Shown here in pieces: positions 1 through 9,298 of a DNA stretch of 64,000 bases. The DNA lies in the NCBI GenBank assembly GCA_019914945.1, contig CM034100.1, forward strand, positions 8,195,096-8,259,095, written 5' to 3'. Within the stretch, counting starts at the first letter, position 1. Every line of letters starts with the position of its first letter. This stretch comes from Typha latifolia. Its lineage: Eukaryota; Streptophyta; Magnoliopsida; Poales; Typhaceae. The notes beneath the pieces are model-generated. The model saw only the letters and a list, made by a program, of their open reading frames with translations, was not told where the DNA came from and searched no databases. The position numbers and the translations under genes are program-made.

Positions 1-19
1 ATTTACAAAGCAATCATGG

Positions 20-238
20 ATGAATGCTTCTAAACTGAAGGTGAATCTACAAACTGGTGAATCGTCAACGGTACCAAAGGTAAACTTTAGTTACACTCCT
101 CGACAAAAGGTGAGTAGAAAAGGGTTTGTTCCGACATGTTATCATTGTGGCATTCTAGGGCATATTCGACCACATTGCAATTTTTTACAAAAACCTAGAG
201 CTGCTTTCATTTATTGGATGAAAACAAAGGTCATATAG
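20..238 (+). pseudogene. copia gag C-terminal fragment with zinc knuckle
   Basis: The 72-residue frame holds one CCHC zinc knuckle with CX2CX4HX4C spacing (CYHCGILGHIRPHC, about residues 40-53), the nucleic-acid-binding motif of retrotransposon nucleocapsid. The frame is open leftward of the first Met, so the true protein began outside the window. After the knuckle it joins almost directly to integrase-like sequence, meaning protease and the integrase N-terminus are missing. Confidence 0.75.
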
Positions 239-881
239 GTCGAGAAAATGAAAACTTTTCTATATTTTGCGATTCTCTTGGTATTCAACATGAGTTCTCA
301 GCTCCTATAGCTCCACAACAGAACAGGATTGTTGAAAGAAATAACCGAGTTGTGTAGGAAATGGCTAGGGTTATCTTCACGCTAAAAAGGTTACTCAAAG
401 GTTTTGGGCAGAGGCGGTCAATACAGTGGTACATGTGACAAATCGTGTTTATCTAAGACCAGGTACAAAAATGATTGCTTATGAAATCTGAAAAGGTAAG
501 AAACCTAGTGTTAAATATTTTTGAGTTTTTGGTAGTAAATGTTATATCTTGCGTGATCGAGAATATTTGACTAAATTTGACACTAGAAGTAGCGAAGGCA
601 TCTTCTTGGGGTATTCGAATAATAGTATAGCCTACAGAGTATTTAATCTTGACACTTCTACTGTTATGGAATCTACTAATGTTATGATAGATGAATCCAC
701 GACTGATTTAACTGAAGCTACTCATATTTCTATTTCTACAGATACATATGACAACGAAATAGGAAAGGAGCTTGAGCTGGAAATTGAGAATTAGGACGAG
801 GACAAAGTTGAAATGAACAAAGATGACTGCAACGTACCGGAACCATCTGCCAGAGTGAAATCAAATCATCCACTGTCATAA
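239..881 (+). pseudogene. copia integrase remnant (end of core plus C-terminal region)
   Basis: Around 285-360 the frame reads a degraded form of the conserved integrase stretch that surrounds the catalytic glutamate (APQQN..VERNN). Several stops and shifts follow. From 549 to 794 an open stretch has the typical copia integrase C-terminal wording (KFDTRSSEGIFLGYS). The first two acidic residues of the DDE triad are absent because the upstream core is deleted. It would have joined element DNA to the genome, and is certainly inactive. Confidence 0.7.
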
Positions 882-2495
882 ATGATCGGAGACGTGAATG
901 AACCAATTAAGACAAGACGACAAATCCAAAGTGAGGTATCATTTACTTGTTATACATCTTCTTTTGAACCTAAAAATGTGAAGGAAGCATTGTTAGACGA
1001 TTCTTGGGTTAATGCTATGCATGAGGAATTAGAGCAATTTTCTAGGAATGATGTTTGGTATTTAGTTCCTAGACCTAAGAATGTGAACGTCATTGGAACA
1101 AAATGGATTTACAAGAATAAAAGTGGTGAACATGGCAATATAGTTCGAAATAAAGCTAGACTCGTAGCACAGTGATATACTTAGGTTGAGGGTATAGATT
1201 TTGATGAGACATTTGCTCATGTTGCTAGATTAAAATTTATTCGTATACTGCTTGCTATTGCTTGTCACTTAAAATTTAAATTATTTCAAATGGATGTGAC
1301 AAGTGCTTTCTTGAATGGTACTCTGAATGAAGATGTTTATGTGGAACAACCGAAAGGGTTCGAAGATCAAAAATTTCCTTCTCATGTGTTTAAACTGAAA
1401 AAGGCCCTCTACGGGCTAAAACAAGCTCCAAGAGCTTGGTATCAGAAGTTGACTACTTTTTTAGTGGATGTGGGGTTCACTCGAGGGGGAGTGGACAAGA
1501 CATTGTTCATTAGACGGTCAAACAAGAGTTTAGTTGTGGCACAAATATTTGTGGATGACATTGTCTTCGGGGCAACGAGTCGATCATTAGCTAAGGAGTT
1601 TGCAGATCTTATGCATAGTCATTTTGAGATGAGCATGATGGGTGAGTTGAAGTTCTTTTTAAGACTTCAAATTACTTAGTTGGAAAAAGAGATATTTATT
1701 GCTCAAACTAAGTATGCTAAGGATCTTGTGACTAAATTCGGTTTAGAAAATACAAAACATGCTAGAACTCCTATGAGTACTACTACCAAACTAGGTAAGG
1801 ATATTTCAAGAAAAAGTGTTGATCAGACACTGTATAGGAGCATGATTGGTAGTCTTTTGTACTTAACTGCTAGTAGACTAGACATTGCATTTAGTGTCGG
1901 TGTGTGTGCTAGGTTTCAGTCTGAATCTAAGGAGACACATTTGTTTGCTGTGAAACGTATTGTAAAATATATCGGTGGCACAGTTGACTTAGGTATCTGG
2001 TTTACGTATGACTCGGGAGCTATCATATCTGGATACACGGATTCTGATTGGGCAGGTTCATGTGATGATAGAACTAGTACCTTAGGTGGATGTTTTTATA
2101 TTAGAAACAATCTGGTTGCTTGGCATAGTAAGAAACAAAACTCAATATCTTTATCTACTGTAGAGGCCGAGTGCATTGCAGCGAGAAGTTATTGTTCTCA
2201 GTTACTGTGGATGAAACAGATGGTTAAAGATTACGGCATTGAACAAGATACTATGGTGCTTTATTGTGACAACATGAGTGCTATTAATATATCGAAAAAT
2301 CCTGTTCAACACTCGCGTACAAAATATATTGATATCCGACATTATTTTATACACGAGTTAGTTGAAGACAAAACAATAGCACTAGAACATGTTGAGACGG
2401 AGAAACAGTTGAGTGATCTATTTACAAAACCTTTGGATTTACAGAGATTTGAGTATCTTCGTACTTCTTTAGGGATTTTGCTTTGGATTGATTTT
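882..2495 (+). pseudogene. copia reverse transcriptase-RNase H, broken by stops
   Basis: In order: RT thumb entry (GTKWIYKNK, near 1100), the DVTSAFLNG motif (1293), YGLKQAPRAWY (1420), the catalytic box as FVDD (about 1549), and RNase H with the YTDSDWAG, STVEAE and YCDN motifs, ending with the usual DLFTKPL (about 2420-2445). Stops interrupt it at about 1173, 1182 and 1677. The open tail to 2549 runs into T-rich non-coding sequence. RT copies element RNA into DNA and RNase H removes the template. The wording (NISKNPVQHSRTK) is close to Sirevirus-type RNase H. Confidence 0.85.
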
Positions 2496-2549
2496 TTTTT
2501 GTTTGGTTTGCGTGTTTCTTTTTTATTGTTTCTTTTCGTTTCTTTTTAG

Positions 2550-3640
2550 GTTTTCTTTACTCTGAACTTTTTCTTTGGTTTTAGTTTCAGATTTGTCAAG
2601 AGTTTTTGTCATAAAAAAAAATTTTGATGCACTCCTAGATTCAATAATATACTCTTGACATATAAATATGATTTTTCTCTTGATTATGAGTTATGATAGT
2701 CAATTCTATCATCTTGCAGTATATTGTATCATTTTTGATTTGTTCACTCTCTCAACTTCTATGATAATTAAACTAAATTTAATGCACTCATAACGTGTGT
2801 ATATTCTTGAGTGAGCATGACATCATGAATTTTTTTTTAATAGCTCACTATTTACGTTGATTTGCGCAGTTTGACCTCATTCTTAGTCATTACAAATGTG
2901 TTCATAAAAGATCAATGAAAAGGGCTATCTATATTGTTATGATCAATCAAGATTAATTTAATTTTGAGTGATGCATTAGAATTGATTATAATATGCTTTT
3001 GATGATTTGATTGATCTGTGTATGACTTATTTCATTCGATTGTCATATTCTATGTCTTGAATCTATTTTGAATTTTTAGAGGTGCATCTCCAAAAAGATT
3101 TTTTGATTTTTTCTTAGATTTTTTATTTTAAAAAAAAAGGGTGTTCAAATGCAAATTTTTGAGTTCGAATGCGGTGACTAGCGCGTTCGAATGCGCAGAC
3201 TGGCCCCAAGGGTTTTCATCTTCCATCTTTCAAACCCTAGAAACCCTTCATTTTCTCCCTATCAAATCTTCAAGATCTTGGTATTTTTCATCAAATTTCT
3301 CACCACAAACCCTTTTAAAGGGTAGTTCTCCTCCGGATCTAGCGTCTTTCGGCCGAATTTCATAGTTTTTCTTCACTTTTGCGAGGTATGACCATCCATC
3401 AATTTTCCTATTTTTTATTCAATTAAGTCTCTTGATCTTGATTGATTTCATGCGTTTTCGAGTTTTGATCAGGTTAAAGTTACTATCTTGATGTTTCTTG
3501 TGTGATTGAACGTGATATCTTAGCGTTTTCAAGTGGATGATAGATTTCATTTAGAGCCTTTATGGTTTCTTGGATTTTTTTTTTATTTCTTGCTATCTTT
3601 TTGTTTGCTTTGGGCATGTATTGAATCTTGCATCTTGTTT
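2550..3640 (+). other. non-coding spacer between RNase H and the extra frame
   Basis: About 1.1 kb of AT-rich DNA with no supported reading frame. At 3144-3205 there are three TTCGAA-type palindromes (variants of GCGTTCGAATGC), followed by a CT-rich, AAACCCTAG-containing stretch that looks like a plant 5' untranslated leader. This could be an internal promoter for the frame that starts at 3651. That role is inference. Confidence 0.4.
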
Positions 3641-3650
3641 CTTTCTCAAG

Positions 3651-4699
3651 AATGCCTAGAAAAGCTGCAGTTTCTAAGAAACCTAGGCCGCCTTCCTCAC
3701 CAACTTCGGCTCCTAAGTTTTTGACATCTATGGCTGCGGGGCGTTACAAACATAATTTTGGCACCCGTCCTGTTATCTGTGAATGACCCGTAGTCATTTT
3801 CAATTTTTCTTCTTTGGGGATAGAAGAGATATTTACTGAGCGAGAATGGTTATCGGTGTGTGAGATGAGCAGGACTTCTTATGTGAAAGTTATTCGAGAA
3901 TTTTTTAGTAATGCCACGGTCTTAGACCGTTGTATACGTTCTACTGTTCATGGGGTGTCTGTATACTTGACTCAGATGTTATTCGCGCTGAACTTCGTAT
4001 TCCTGATGGTGAGTTCAAGTATCCAACATCTGCTCCACTTCCAGATGTCGATGAATATGCTGGCACTATACTGATCAAAGGGGAACGTTGGAAGGGAAAC
4101 ATGATGCCGCATTTGAAGCTGACGTCCGTGGCTCGCATGCTTCACCTGTTTTGTCTTTACAACGTCACCCCCAAGACTCGACATTCAAGTATTAGTCTGG
4201 ATCGTGCATTCCTTCTTCATGCAATGTTATCGAGAGACTCGGTTGATTTAGTTGCGGTGATCTATGATTCAATACTCACAGCTGCACAGAAAGAAGCACC
4301 TCGTGAGGGGTTATCGTTTGGCATCTTTATTACAAATTTGTGCACTCAGAGTGGGGTGCGTGTGGATGCTTCGGAACCTTCCCTTACTTCGCACAAACCA
4401 TTGGATCAGATTACTCTTAAGCGGAGTCAAGCTCACGACCAGTCCTCTCCTCTCAAGCCGTCATCTTCCACCGCTGGCTGTTCATCACACCTCGGCAATT
4501 TTGATGATAGCTCTGACGCTGACACATCTCACACTAAGGGGAGTTACCATAGTACTCGGACCGTTTCGATCAGCTTAGTACTCAAGTGCAAGATCTCCAT
4601 TCAGCAGTGAATGATTTACGAGCTGAACAAGCTCGTTAGGGGACTGTACTTGACTCTATGTTGACGATTCTTTATCGTCAGTTTCCTCCGAGTTCCTAG
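3651..4699 (+). pseudogene. extra downstream ORF of the copia element (env-like position)
   Basis: A candidate start at 3651 begins a basic, proline- and serine-rich leader (MPRKAAVSKKPRPP), interrupted after about 44 codons by a TGA. The following frames (3814-4074, then 3930-4610) continue a globular region with the pattern VIREFFSNA, then a RGV-like segment, then DVIRAELRIPDG, ending in a Ser/Asp-rich tail and a short heptad-like segment (about 4570-4640). This resembles the retrotransposon-linked domain often annotated as 'putative plant transposon protein'. Its biochemical role is unknown; the position matches the env-like frame of Sireviruses. At least two frameshifts and a stop make it inactive. 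Confidence 0.55.
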
Positions 4700-4714
4700 T
4701 CTTTGCATTTGTGT

Positions 4715-4785
4715 CAAAAAGGGGGAGAGTGTCTAGGTGTCTAGGTGTGTAGGGGGAGCATGGTAATAGGGGGAGTTTATTAGAG
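4715..4785 (+). promoter_or_regulatory. iterated polypurine tracts upstream of the true PPT
   Basis: Three G-runs of the same form occur within 70 bases: AAAAAGGGGGAGAG (about 4716), AGGGGGAGCATGG (about 4751) and AGGGGGAGTTT (about 4769). They copy the tract that directly precedes the LTR at 5044. Repeated PPTs before the 3' LTR are a described feature of Sireviruses. Confidence 0.65.
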
Positions 4786-5043
4786 TCTTTCTGTCTTTCT
4801 AACCTTGTTTATAACTTTGCTTGGAGGAATTGTAAACTTTGTCTGTTTAAGTACTATTGAACTTATGCTCCATTGATAACTTGTGTTTGGATTGTTTATT
4901 CATTTCAAGTTATTTTCACTTGATCTTGGATTGGTATATGTTTATTTGCAGGGATTGATGTGCAAAATATTCTAGACTTGTTGATTGCGCAATTTGAAGT
5001 CTTTGTAATACCATGTAACCTAGGTGTTTTGTCACAAATTGCT

Positions 5044-5055
5044 AAAGGGGGAGAT
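5044..5055 (+). promoter_or_regulatory. polypurine tract (plus-strand primer)
   Basis: AAAGGGGGAGA lies one base before the LTR start TGTTAGG. The RNase H-resistant purine tract primes plus-strand DNA synthesis, so it fixes the LTR boundary. Confidence 0.85.
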
Positions 5056-5189
5056 TGTTAGGTTTTTATTTGTTGGCAATTATGTACAAAATATTCTAAG
5101 TGTATTTTTTCATGTATATGCGCTTTACACAAGTCTAGAATATCTCTGGTTTGAAGAATTGCAAGATTATTGGAGAAAAGCCGTTGAGT

Positions 5190-5460
5190 TCACACCGCGT
5201 TCACAAACACATTCGAACGCGGAATCTGCGTTCACATAGACAGAGAGTCACGTTCACAAACGCGTTCGAACGCTGAATCTGCATGCGCGCTCGAACGCGG
5301 GTATTGCGTTCACACAGACCGAGAGCTGCGTTCCCAAATGCGTTCGAACGCAACCTAAAAAATTCAAGTTGTCGAGTTCGAACGCACTCGGGCTCATTCG
5401 AACGCACCTAAGATCAAGTCATGCCGTTCGAACGCACTCGGGCCGCATTCGAATGCACCA
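5190..5460 (+). repeat. TTCGAA palindrome array in U3
   Basis: At least eight copies of a 12-bp palindrome core (GCGTTCGAACGC with variants such as ATTCGAAC, CTCGAACG, ATTCGAATGC) occur in 270 bp. Part of the array is a longer imperfect tandem unit of about 66 bp containing GCGTTCACA...GAGAG...GCGTTCGAACGC. The array ends about 70 bp upstream of the TATA box, the usual place for transcription-factor sites. The factor is unknown. Confidence 0.8.
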
Positions 5461-5530
5461 ATGAAGTTTGATAAAATTGGACTTTCGTGAGTACGGATAA
5501 GACTTGGATTTGGCTCTATCTTGGAAATCA

Positions 5531-5539
5531 TATATAAGG
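5531..5539 (+). promoter_or_regulatory. TATA box of the copia LTR
   Basis: TATATAAGG lies in the middle of the LTR, at the expected U3/R border. Confidence 0.7.
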
Positions 5540-6002
5540 ATTGTGATGCCCTATCTCTAGAGTGGTTGAAGAAGCATTACTGAAGGAGACATCTTGAGGC
5601 TACATCAGTTCTTCAACTAACAAGGTTCCACTCATCATTAAAAAGTTAATCTTTCGTCTTAAGGGTTATCTAGACGAAAGATCAATCTCGAGGGTTACTG
5701 AGGTTGGACTTCAATCACGAGAAGCAGTGAATCATGGGTTCTAGCGAGCAAGACTAAGAAGAACAAAGTCATTTGGATCGACGGGTTGTTTTGTGAGTCA
5801 GTCTTGTAACTGCTACTATTCTAGTGACTGGTTTTGATCCGAGTTTGGATTCGTGGTTTTTTCCCGTTTGGGTTTTTCCACGTTAAAATCTTGACGTTCA
5901 TCTCTGCTTTCGTTCTTAATATTTCTATAGACTTTTACTTAAGCGAACGAGTGTTATCATTGCCTAGTATTTAGATACATACTTGTGTCTAGGGGTTTTT
6001 CA

Positions 6003-6510
6003 GTATTATTGAGGAACATTCATATACTTATTCATAACATGATACTCTTTCTGATTCATATTATCCAATACATGATTTACTCTCTATTTGGCATCCCTGA
6101 TTCGGGATAAGATCTATTCACTAGGCCTTTTGCTCATGACTCTCTTTATTTTTTTTCTAACCCCTTAGATATTTGTTATGTGATAGCGACTTTAGATATC
6201 TTGAGATGATATTTTAGAGCGATGATGAGGTGAGCTATAGATCTCAGATGGTATATATGATAGTTTATACAGAAATTGAGTTGTACTAGTATTTGATATT
6301 TGTACTCTTTTATATTAGACGATGATTTGTATAATATAGATCGAATCATAGTGTGCTTATGTATTAGTAATTCTAGTATCTTCATAGTTTGTTGTGGCCT
6401 GTGTGGGCCCTGTCAGATTATGTAGCTGTCTAGTATGGTTGTTGTGGACTTGAACATTCATATGTTAACAGGCTTATTTGCTTGATAGTATGATTGATCT
6501 CTGATATGGA
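6003..6510 (+). repeat. LARD-family LTR fragment, plus sense
   Basis: Collinear with 56735-57260 (shared blocks include TCATATTATCCA, the TTCGGG..AAG..CTATTCACT block and TTGTTGTGGCCTGTGTGG). The left side is cut by the copia insertion at 6002/6003 and the right side by the gypsy B1 LTR. It is the oldest layer in this part of the nest. Confidence 0.75.
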
Positions 6511-7239
6511 TGATATGAATCGAATTAAATCGGATCACATAAAAAGGAGATTAGCCTCAATGGATTGAGTCTAATTATCTTATCTGGTTATTTTGTTTAG
6601 TTAGAATCTTAGTAGGTTAGAATTTTATTTAATTAGCTAAATCTAGCTTTGCAAAGTTTTGGAAAAATATTTGTAGAATATTCTACACAAATCCAAATAA
6701 TATAAAACTAATTGGATAAGGTCACCAACCTTCAGATCTACAATTTTTATATAAAAGACTTCCCCAGATTCAGAATCTATCTATAACAAAATGAAAGTTT
6801 AATCCAGGAGGTAATCGGAGAAGATAAGGAATATTGGTTTAGTTGGTTTGTTATGGTTTCATATTGTTTTAGGACTTCGAGCCACCCCTCTTCTTTGGGA
6901 TCTCGACCACTTCGTTCCCTTCATCTACTTTCCTTAATCACATCCACCATCCACCTTCATCTCCATACCCATTCATAGACCTAACATCCACTCCACCCGT
7001 CACTACCACCATCACCCACGTTATTCCGTGTTTTAGTCTCAGTTGCAGTTCGAATCTGCGAAGGCCGTAAATATGAAAGTTGCAGATCAGGACGTTACGA
7101 ATCATTGGTTTCATAATTTTTAGACCACCGGAGAATATTTGACGAATAGTTTCCCTTGGTTGCGTAGACTGATTCCTATAATAAATTCAGATCTTAAGGA
7201 ATTATTCTGTAGTCAACCTTTTGGTACAAGAACTTATCA
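6511..7239 (+). repeat. 5' LTR of gypsy B1
   Basis: The right end is firm: ...AACTTATCA followed after one base by the primer-binding site. The left end TGATATGAATCG is where similarity to the older LTR stops and is a reasonable TG start. From about 6875 onward the sequence matches the R-U5 part of the B2 LTR (37885-36990 read in reverse), but its upstream U3 is different and has no TTCGAA array. A TATA-like TTTTTATATAAAAG lies at about 6747-6760. Confidence 0.65.
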
Positions 7240-7240
7240 A

Positions 7241-7256
7241 TTGGTATCAGAGCAGG
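7241..7256 (+). promoter_or_regulatory. primer-binding site (initiator Met tRNA type)
   Basis: TTGGTATCAGAGCAGG fits the complement of the 3' end of plant initiator methionine tRNA and sits one base after the LTR end. It primes minus-strand synthesis. Confidence 0.9.
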
Positions 7257-7276
7257 CGAACCTCAGACCTTCATTA

Positions 7277-8160
7277 ATGGTTGAAATAAGGAAGATGACA
7301 TCAACAAGGAGACCTATGGAGAGCACACCGACAAAGGAAGACTCAATTCACGATGACCCTAACCGTGAAGTTGATTTCTTTGGAGCGACCACAGTAGGAC
7401 CTAGTCAACCAATGTCCATGAGTGCGAATATAGATGAACTTAGGGGCATGTTTCATACATTGATGGATAGATTTGACTCAATTTAAAAGGATCACAATGA
7501 TTTCAAGGAATATGTCATGAACCGATTTGATTCATTATCTCCTCGACGACGATCGGAGTTTCAGGAAGGACCAGCGGTGGGACCTCATCTGACTGATACC
7601 CCACAGGTCCAGGTGCATCGTGTGAGTGTCAATGATCCCCCTCTTACCTATGCCTACACATCACCTATGCCTACACATCATTCCCCACCTCCATTGCAAA
7701 ACCCAAGACCGGCGGTGGTGGAACCCGAGAGGCATGCGGCACCGGTGTGCTTCGTTGATGAGGAGGATTGGCACTATGAGGATAAGGTTGATCCCTATGG
7801 AGATGGTGATAGATGTGCTCGAGGATTTAGAGAGGCTGATTAACAAGCACAAAGGTTTAGACCTGAACCAAGGATATTTCGCGAACCCGACAATGCTATT
7901 CGAGGGAGAACCGCATGCTGGGATTTTCCAAAATGATAAGGCAATGATCTAACGGATTGGGTGTTTCAAATTGAACAATATTTTGATTGTCAAGGTACAA
8001 CAGAAGATGCAAAAGTGCAGATGGCAAGCTTTCCCATCCAAGGAACGGCATTGCATTGGTATAGATCGGTTATTCATGGTGGTGGATTTACCGGATGGCG
8101 GGATTACACGCAGATTTGGGATAGCGGCATATGAAGATTTTTCTGCCACATTAAGCAAGA
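7277..8160 (+). pseudogene. gypsy B1 gag, interrupted
   Basis: The ATG at 7277 starts a frame that matches B2 gag (KMTSTRRPMES, SIHDDPNRE). Stops at about 7484 and 7841 and later frame changes break it. The 8000-8160 stretch keeps the core gag wording (FPIQGTALHWYRS in another frame). Capsid proteins of this type build the virus-like particle. The zinc knuckle that B2 retains is missing here, so an internal deletion removed gag's 3' part. Confidence 0.65.
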
Positions 8161-8940
8161 TTGTTTAGAGGACAACCGTATTGGAGTACCAAGTTGAGTT
8201 TGAAAGAGTTTGAAAGAGCTTGTGTCGCCGGGTCGGTATACGGGTGCAAGGACCCGACATCATTGTGGACTTGTATCCATTGGCGCTGCGAGGAGCGGAC
8301 ATTGTCCTTGGTACTTAGTGGTTACAGAGTTTGGGACTCGTCACATTTGATTTCCGGAGCATGTGGATGAAATTTAAATAAGAAAACAAAGATGTGCGGC
8401 TAGATGGTGTTCGATCTTCGCCGATTCCTGCGATGCAGCCTATGATGGGACTGCCTTGTGCGTATGATTTGGCCTATCTTCTTCAATTAGGACCAGCAGG
8501 AGATGAGCCTCAAATGAGTTCAGGTACTATCATTGAATTGTCTAATTTATTACATAACTTTTCTGAACTGTTTGAGGAGCCACAGGAGTTGCCACCGAGG
8601 AGAGCGGCAGACCATCCCATAGAAATTGTACTAGGGGCTGCACCGACGAACATGAAACCATATCGGTATCTACATGTGCAAAAAGAAGTTACCTCAAAGA
8701 TGGTAGCCGAGATGTTGGAGCAAGACCTCATTCAACCAACTCATAGCTCATACTCATCCCCTGTGCTATTAGTGCGAAAAATGGACGGGACATGGCATTT
8801 TTGTGTCGACTATCGGGCACTAAATGCTATTACCGTCAAGGACCAGTATCCCATTCTAGTTATCGAGGAGTTGCTGGACAAGCTTGCAGTGGCAACTATA
8901 TTTAGTAAGCTTGATTTGAGGGCCGAGTATCATCAAATTA
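8161..8940 (+). pseudogene. gypsy B1 protease remnant and RT N-terminus
   Basis: 8161-8370 is a frame-shifted linker also seen beside the B2 protease (the same CIHWRCEERTLS wording). From 8394 the frame is open for about 180 codons of gypsy RT: a PIEIVLGAAP entry, VQKEVTSKMVAEMLEQ, LIQPTHSSYSSPVLLV, CVDYRALNAIT and [14 protein letters not shown]. It ends where a GA-rich LTR begins at 8941, before the catalytic DD box, so it cannot be active. Confidence 0.75.
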
Positions 8941-9298
8941 GGCCTCTCGCCGGTGGCTTGGCTCCGATGAGCCCGAGCTCGGGCAAGAGAGAGAGAGAGA
9001 GAGGAAGAGCTTCTCAACGACGTCGACAACAAGGAGAAGAGAGTGGAGAGAGAGTGGAGTGAGAGAGAGACTAAGAGAGAGATAGAGAGAGAGAGAGAGA
9101 TTTAAAGAGAAAGAGAGAGAAGGCGGTGGGGGGTCTTGGCGGTGGCTGCGGCGGCGCTAGGGCCCGCCGTGGCTAGCTGGCTGCGGCGACGCGAGCGAGT
9201 GCATGGCACCCCCTCCCCATGCTGCCCCACTGCAGGGGCACAAGGTCGGCCACATTGTGCCCATGCAAAGTTTTTTTTTTAAAGGTTGGGTTGTTACA
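8941..9298 (-). repeat. partial 3' LTR of the LARD-like element
   Basis: The plus-strand right end GGGTTGTTACA (9298) matches the ends of LTRs at 51090 and 54849. It contains GA dinucleotide runs (8985-9120), a GC-rich block and a remnant GTGCATGGCAC...GTGCCCATGC hairpin. Only the first part (in element sense) is present. Confidence 0.7.

Larger units (their letters stand above)
1..6002 (+). mobile_element. Sirevirus-like Ty1/copia retrotransposon, left end outside window
   Basis: The order is gag zinc knuckle, integrase remnant, reverse transcriptase, RNase H, a long spacer, an extra open reading frame, polypurine tracts and a 3' LTR. Copia order (integrase before RT) together with an extra reading frame after RNase H and repeated polypurine tracts is the known Sirevirus arrangement; that lineage name is my inference from layout and RT wording. 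The 5' LTR and primer-binding site lie left of the window. Protease and most of integrase are deleted and stops are scattered, so it cannot act on its own. The right end is sharp: the LTR ends in CA at 6002 and the next bases continue an older LTR that is also seen near 56.7 kb. Confidence 0.85.
5056..6002 (+). repeat. 3' LTR of the Sirevirus-like element (947 bp)
   Basis: It starts TGTTAGG directly after the polypurine tract and ends CTAGGGGTTTTTCA. The next bases GTATT begin the flanking old LTR (compare the intact sequence around 56735), so GTATT is the likely 5-bp target duplication; the partner copy is left of the window. U3 carries an array of TTCGAA palindromes (5190-5460) followed by a TATA box at 5531. 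Confidence 0.85.
6511..8940 (+). mobile_element. Ty3/gypsy element B1, truncated in RT
   Basis: LTR, primer-binding site, gag, a protease remnant and an N-terminal RT occur in gypsy order on the plus strand. The element is cut in the RT at ATCATCAAATTA (8940), where a LARD-family LTR begins. The rest of pol is not found after that insertion, so it is deleted or elsewhere. It is a close relative of minus-strand element B2 at 34-38 kb. Confidence 0.8.

Noticed and set aside
5041..5239. 71-codon plus-strand frame across the copia LTR start
   Set aside because: Spans the polypurine tract and LTR boundary; no protein similarity.
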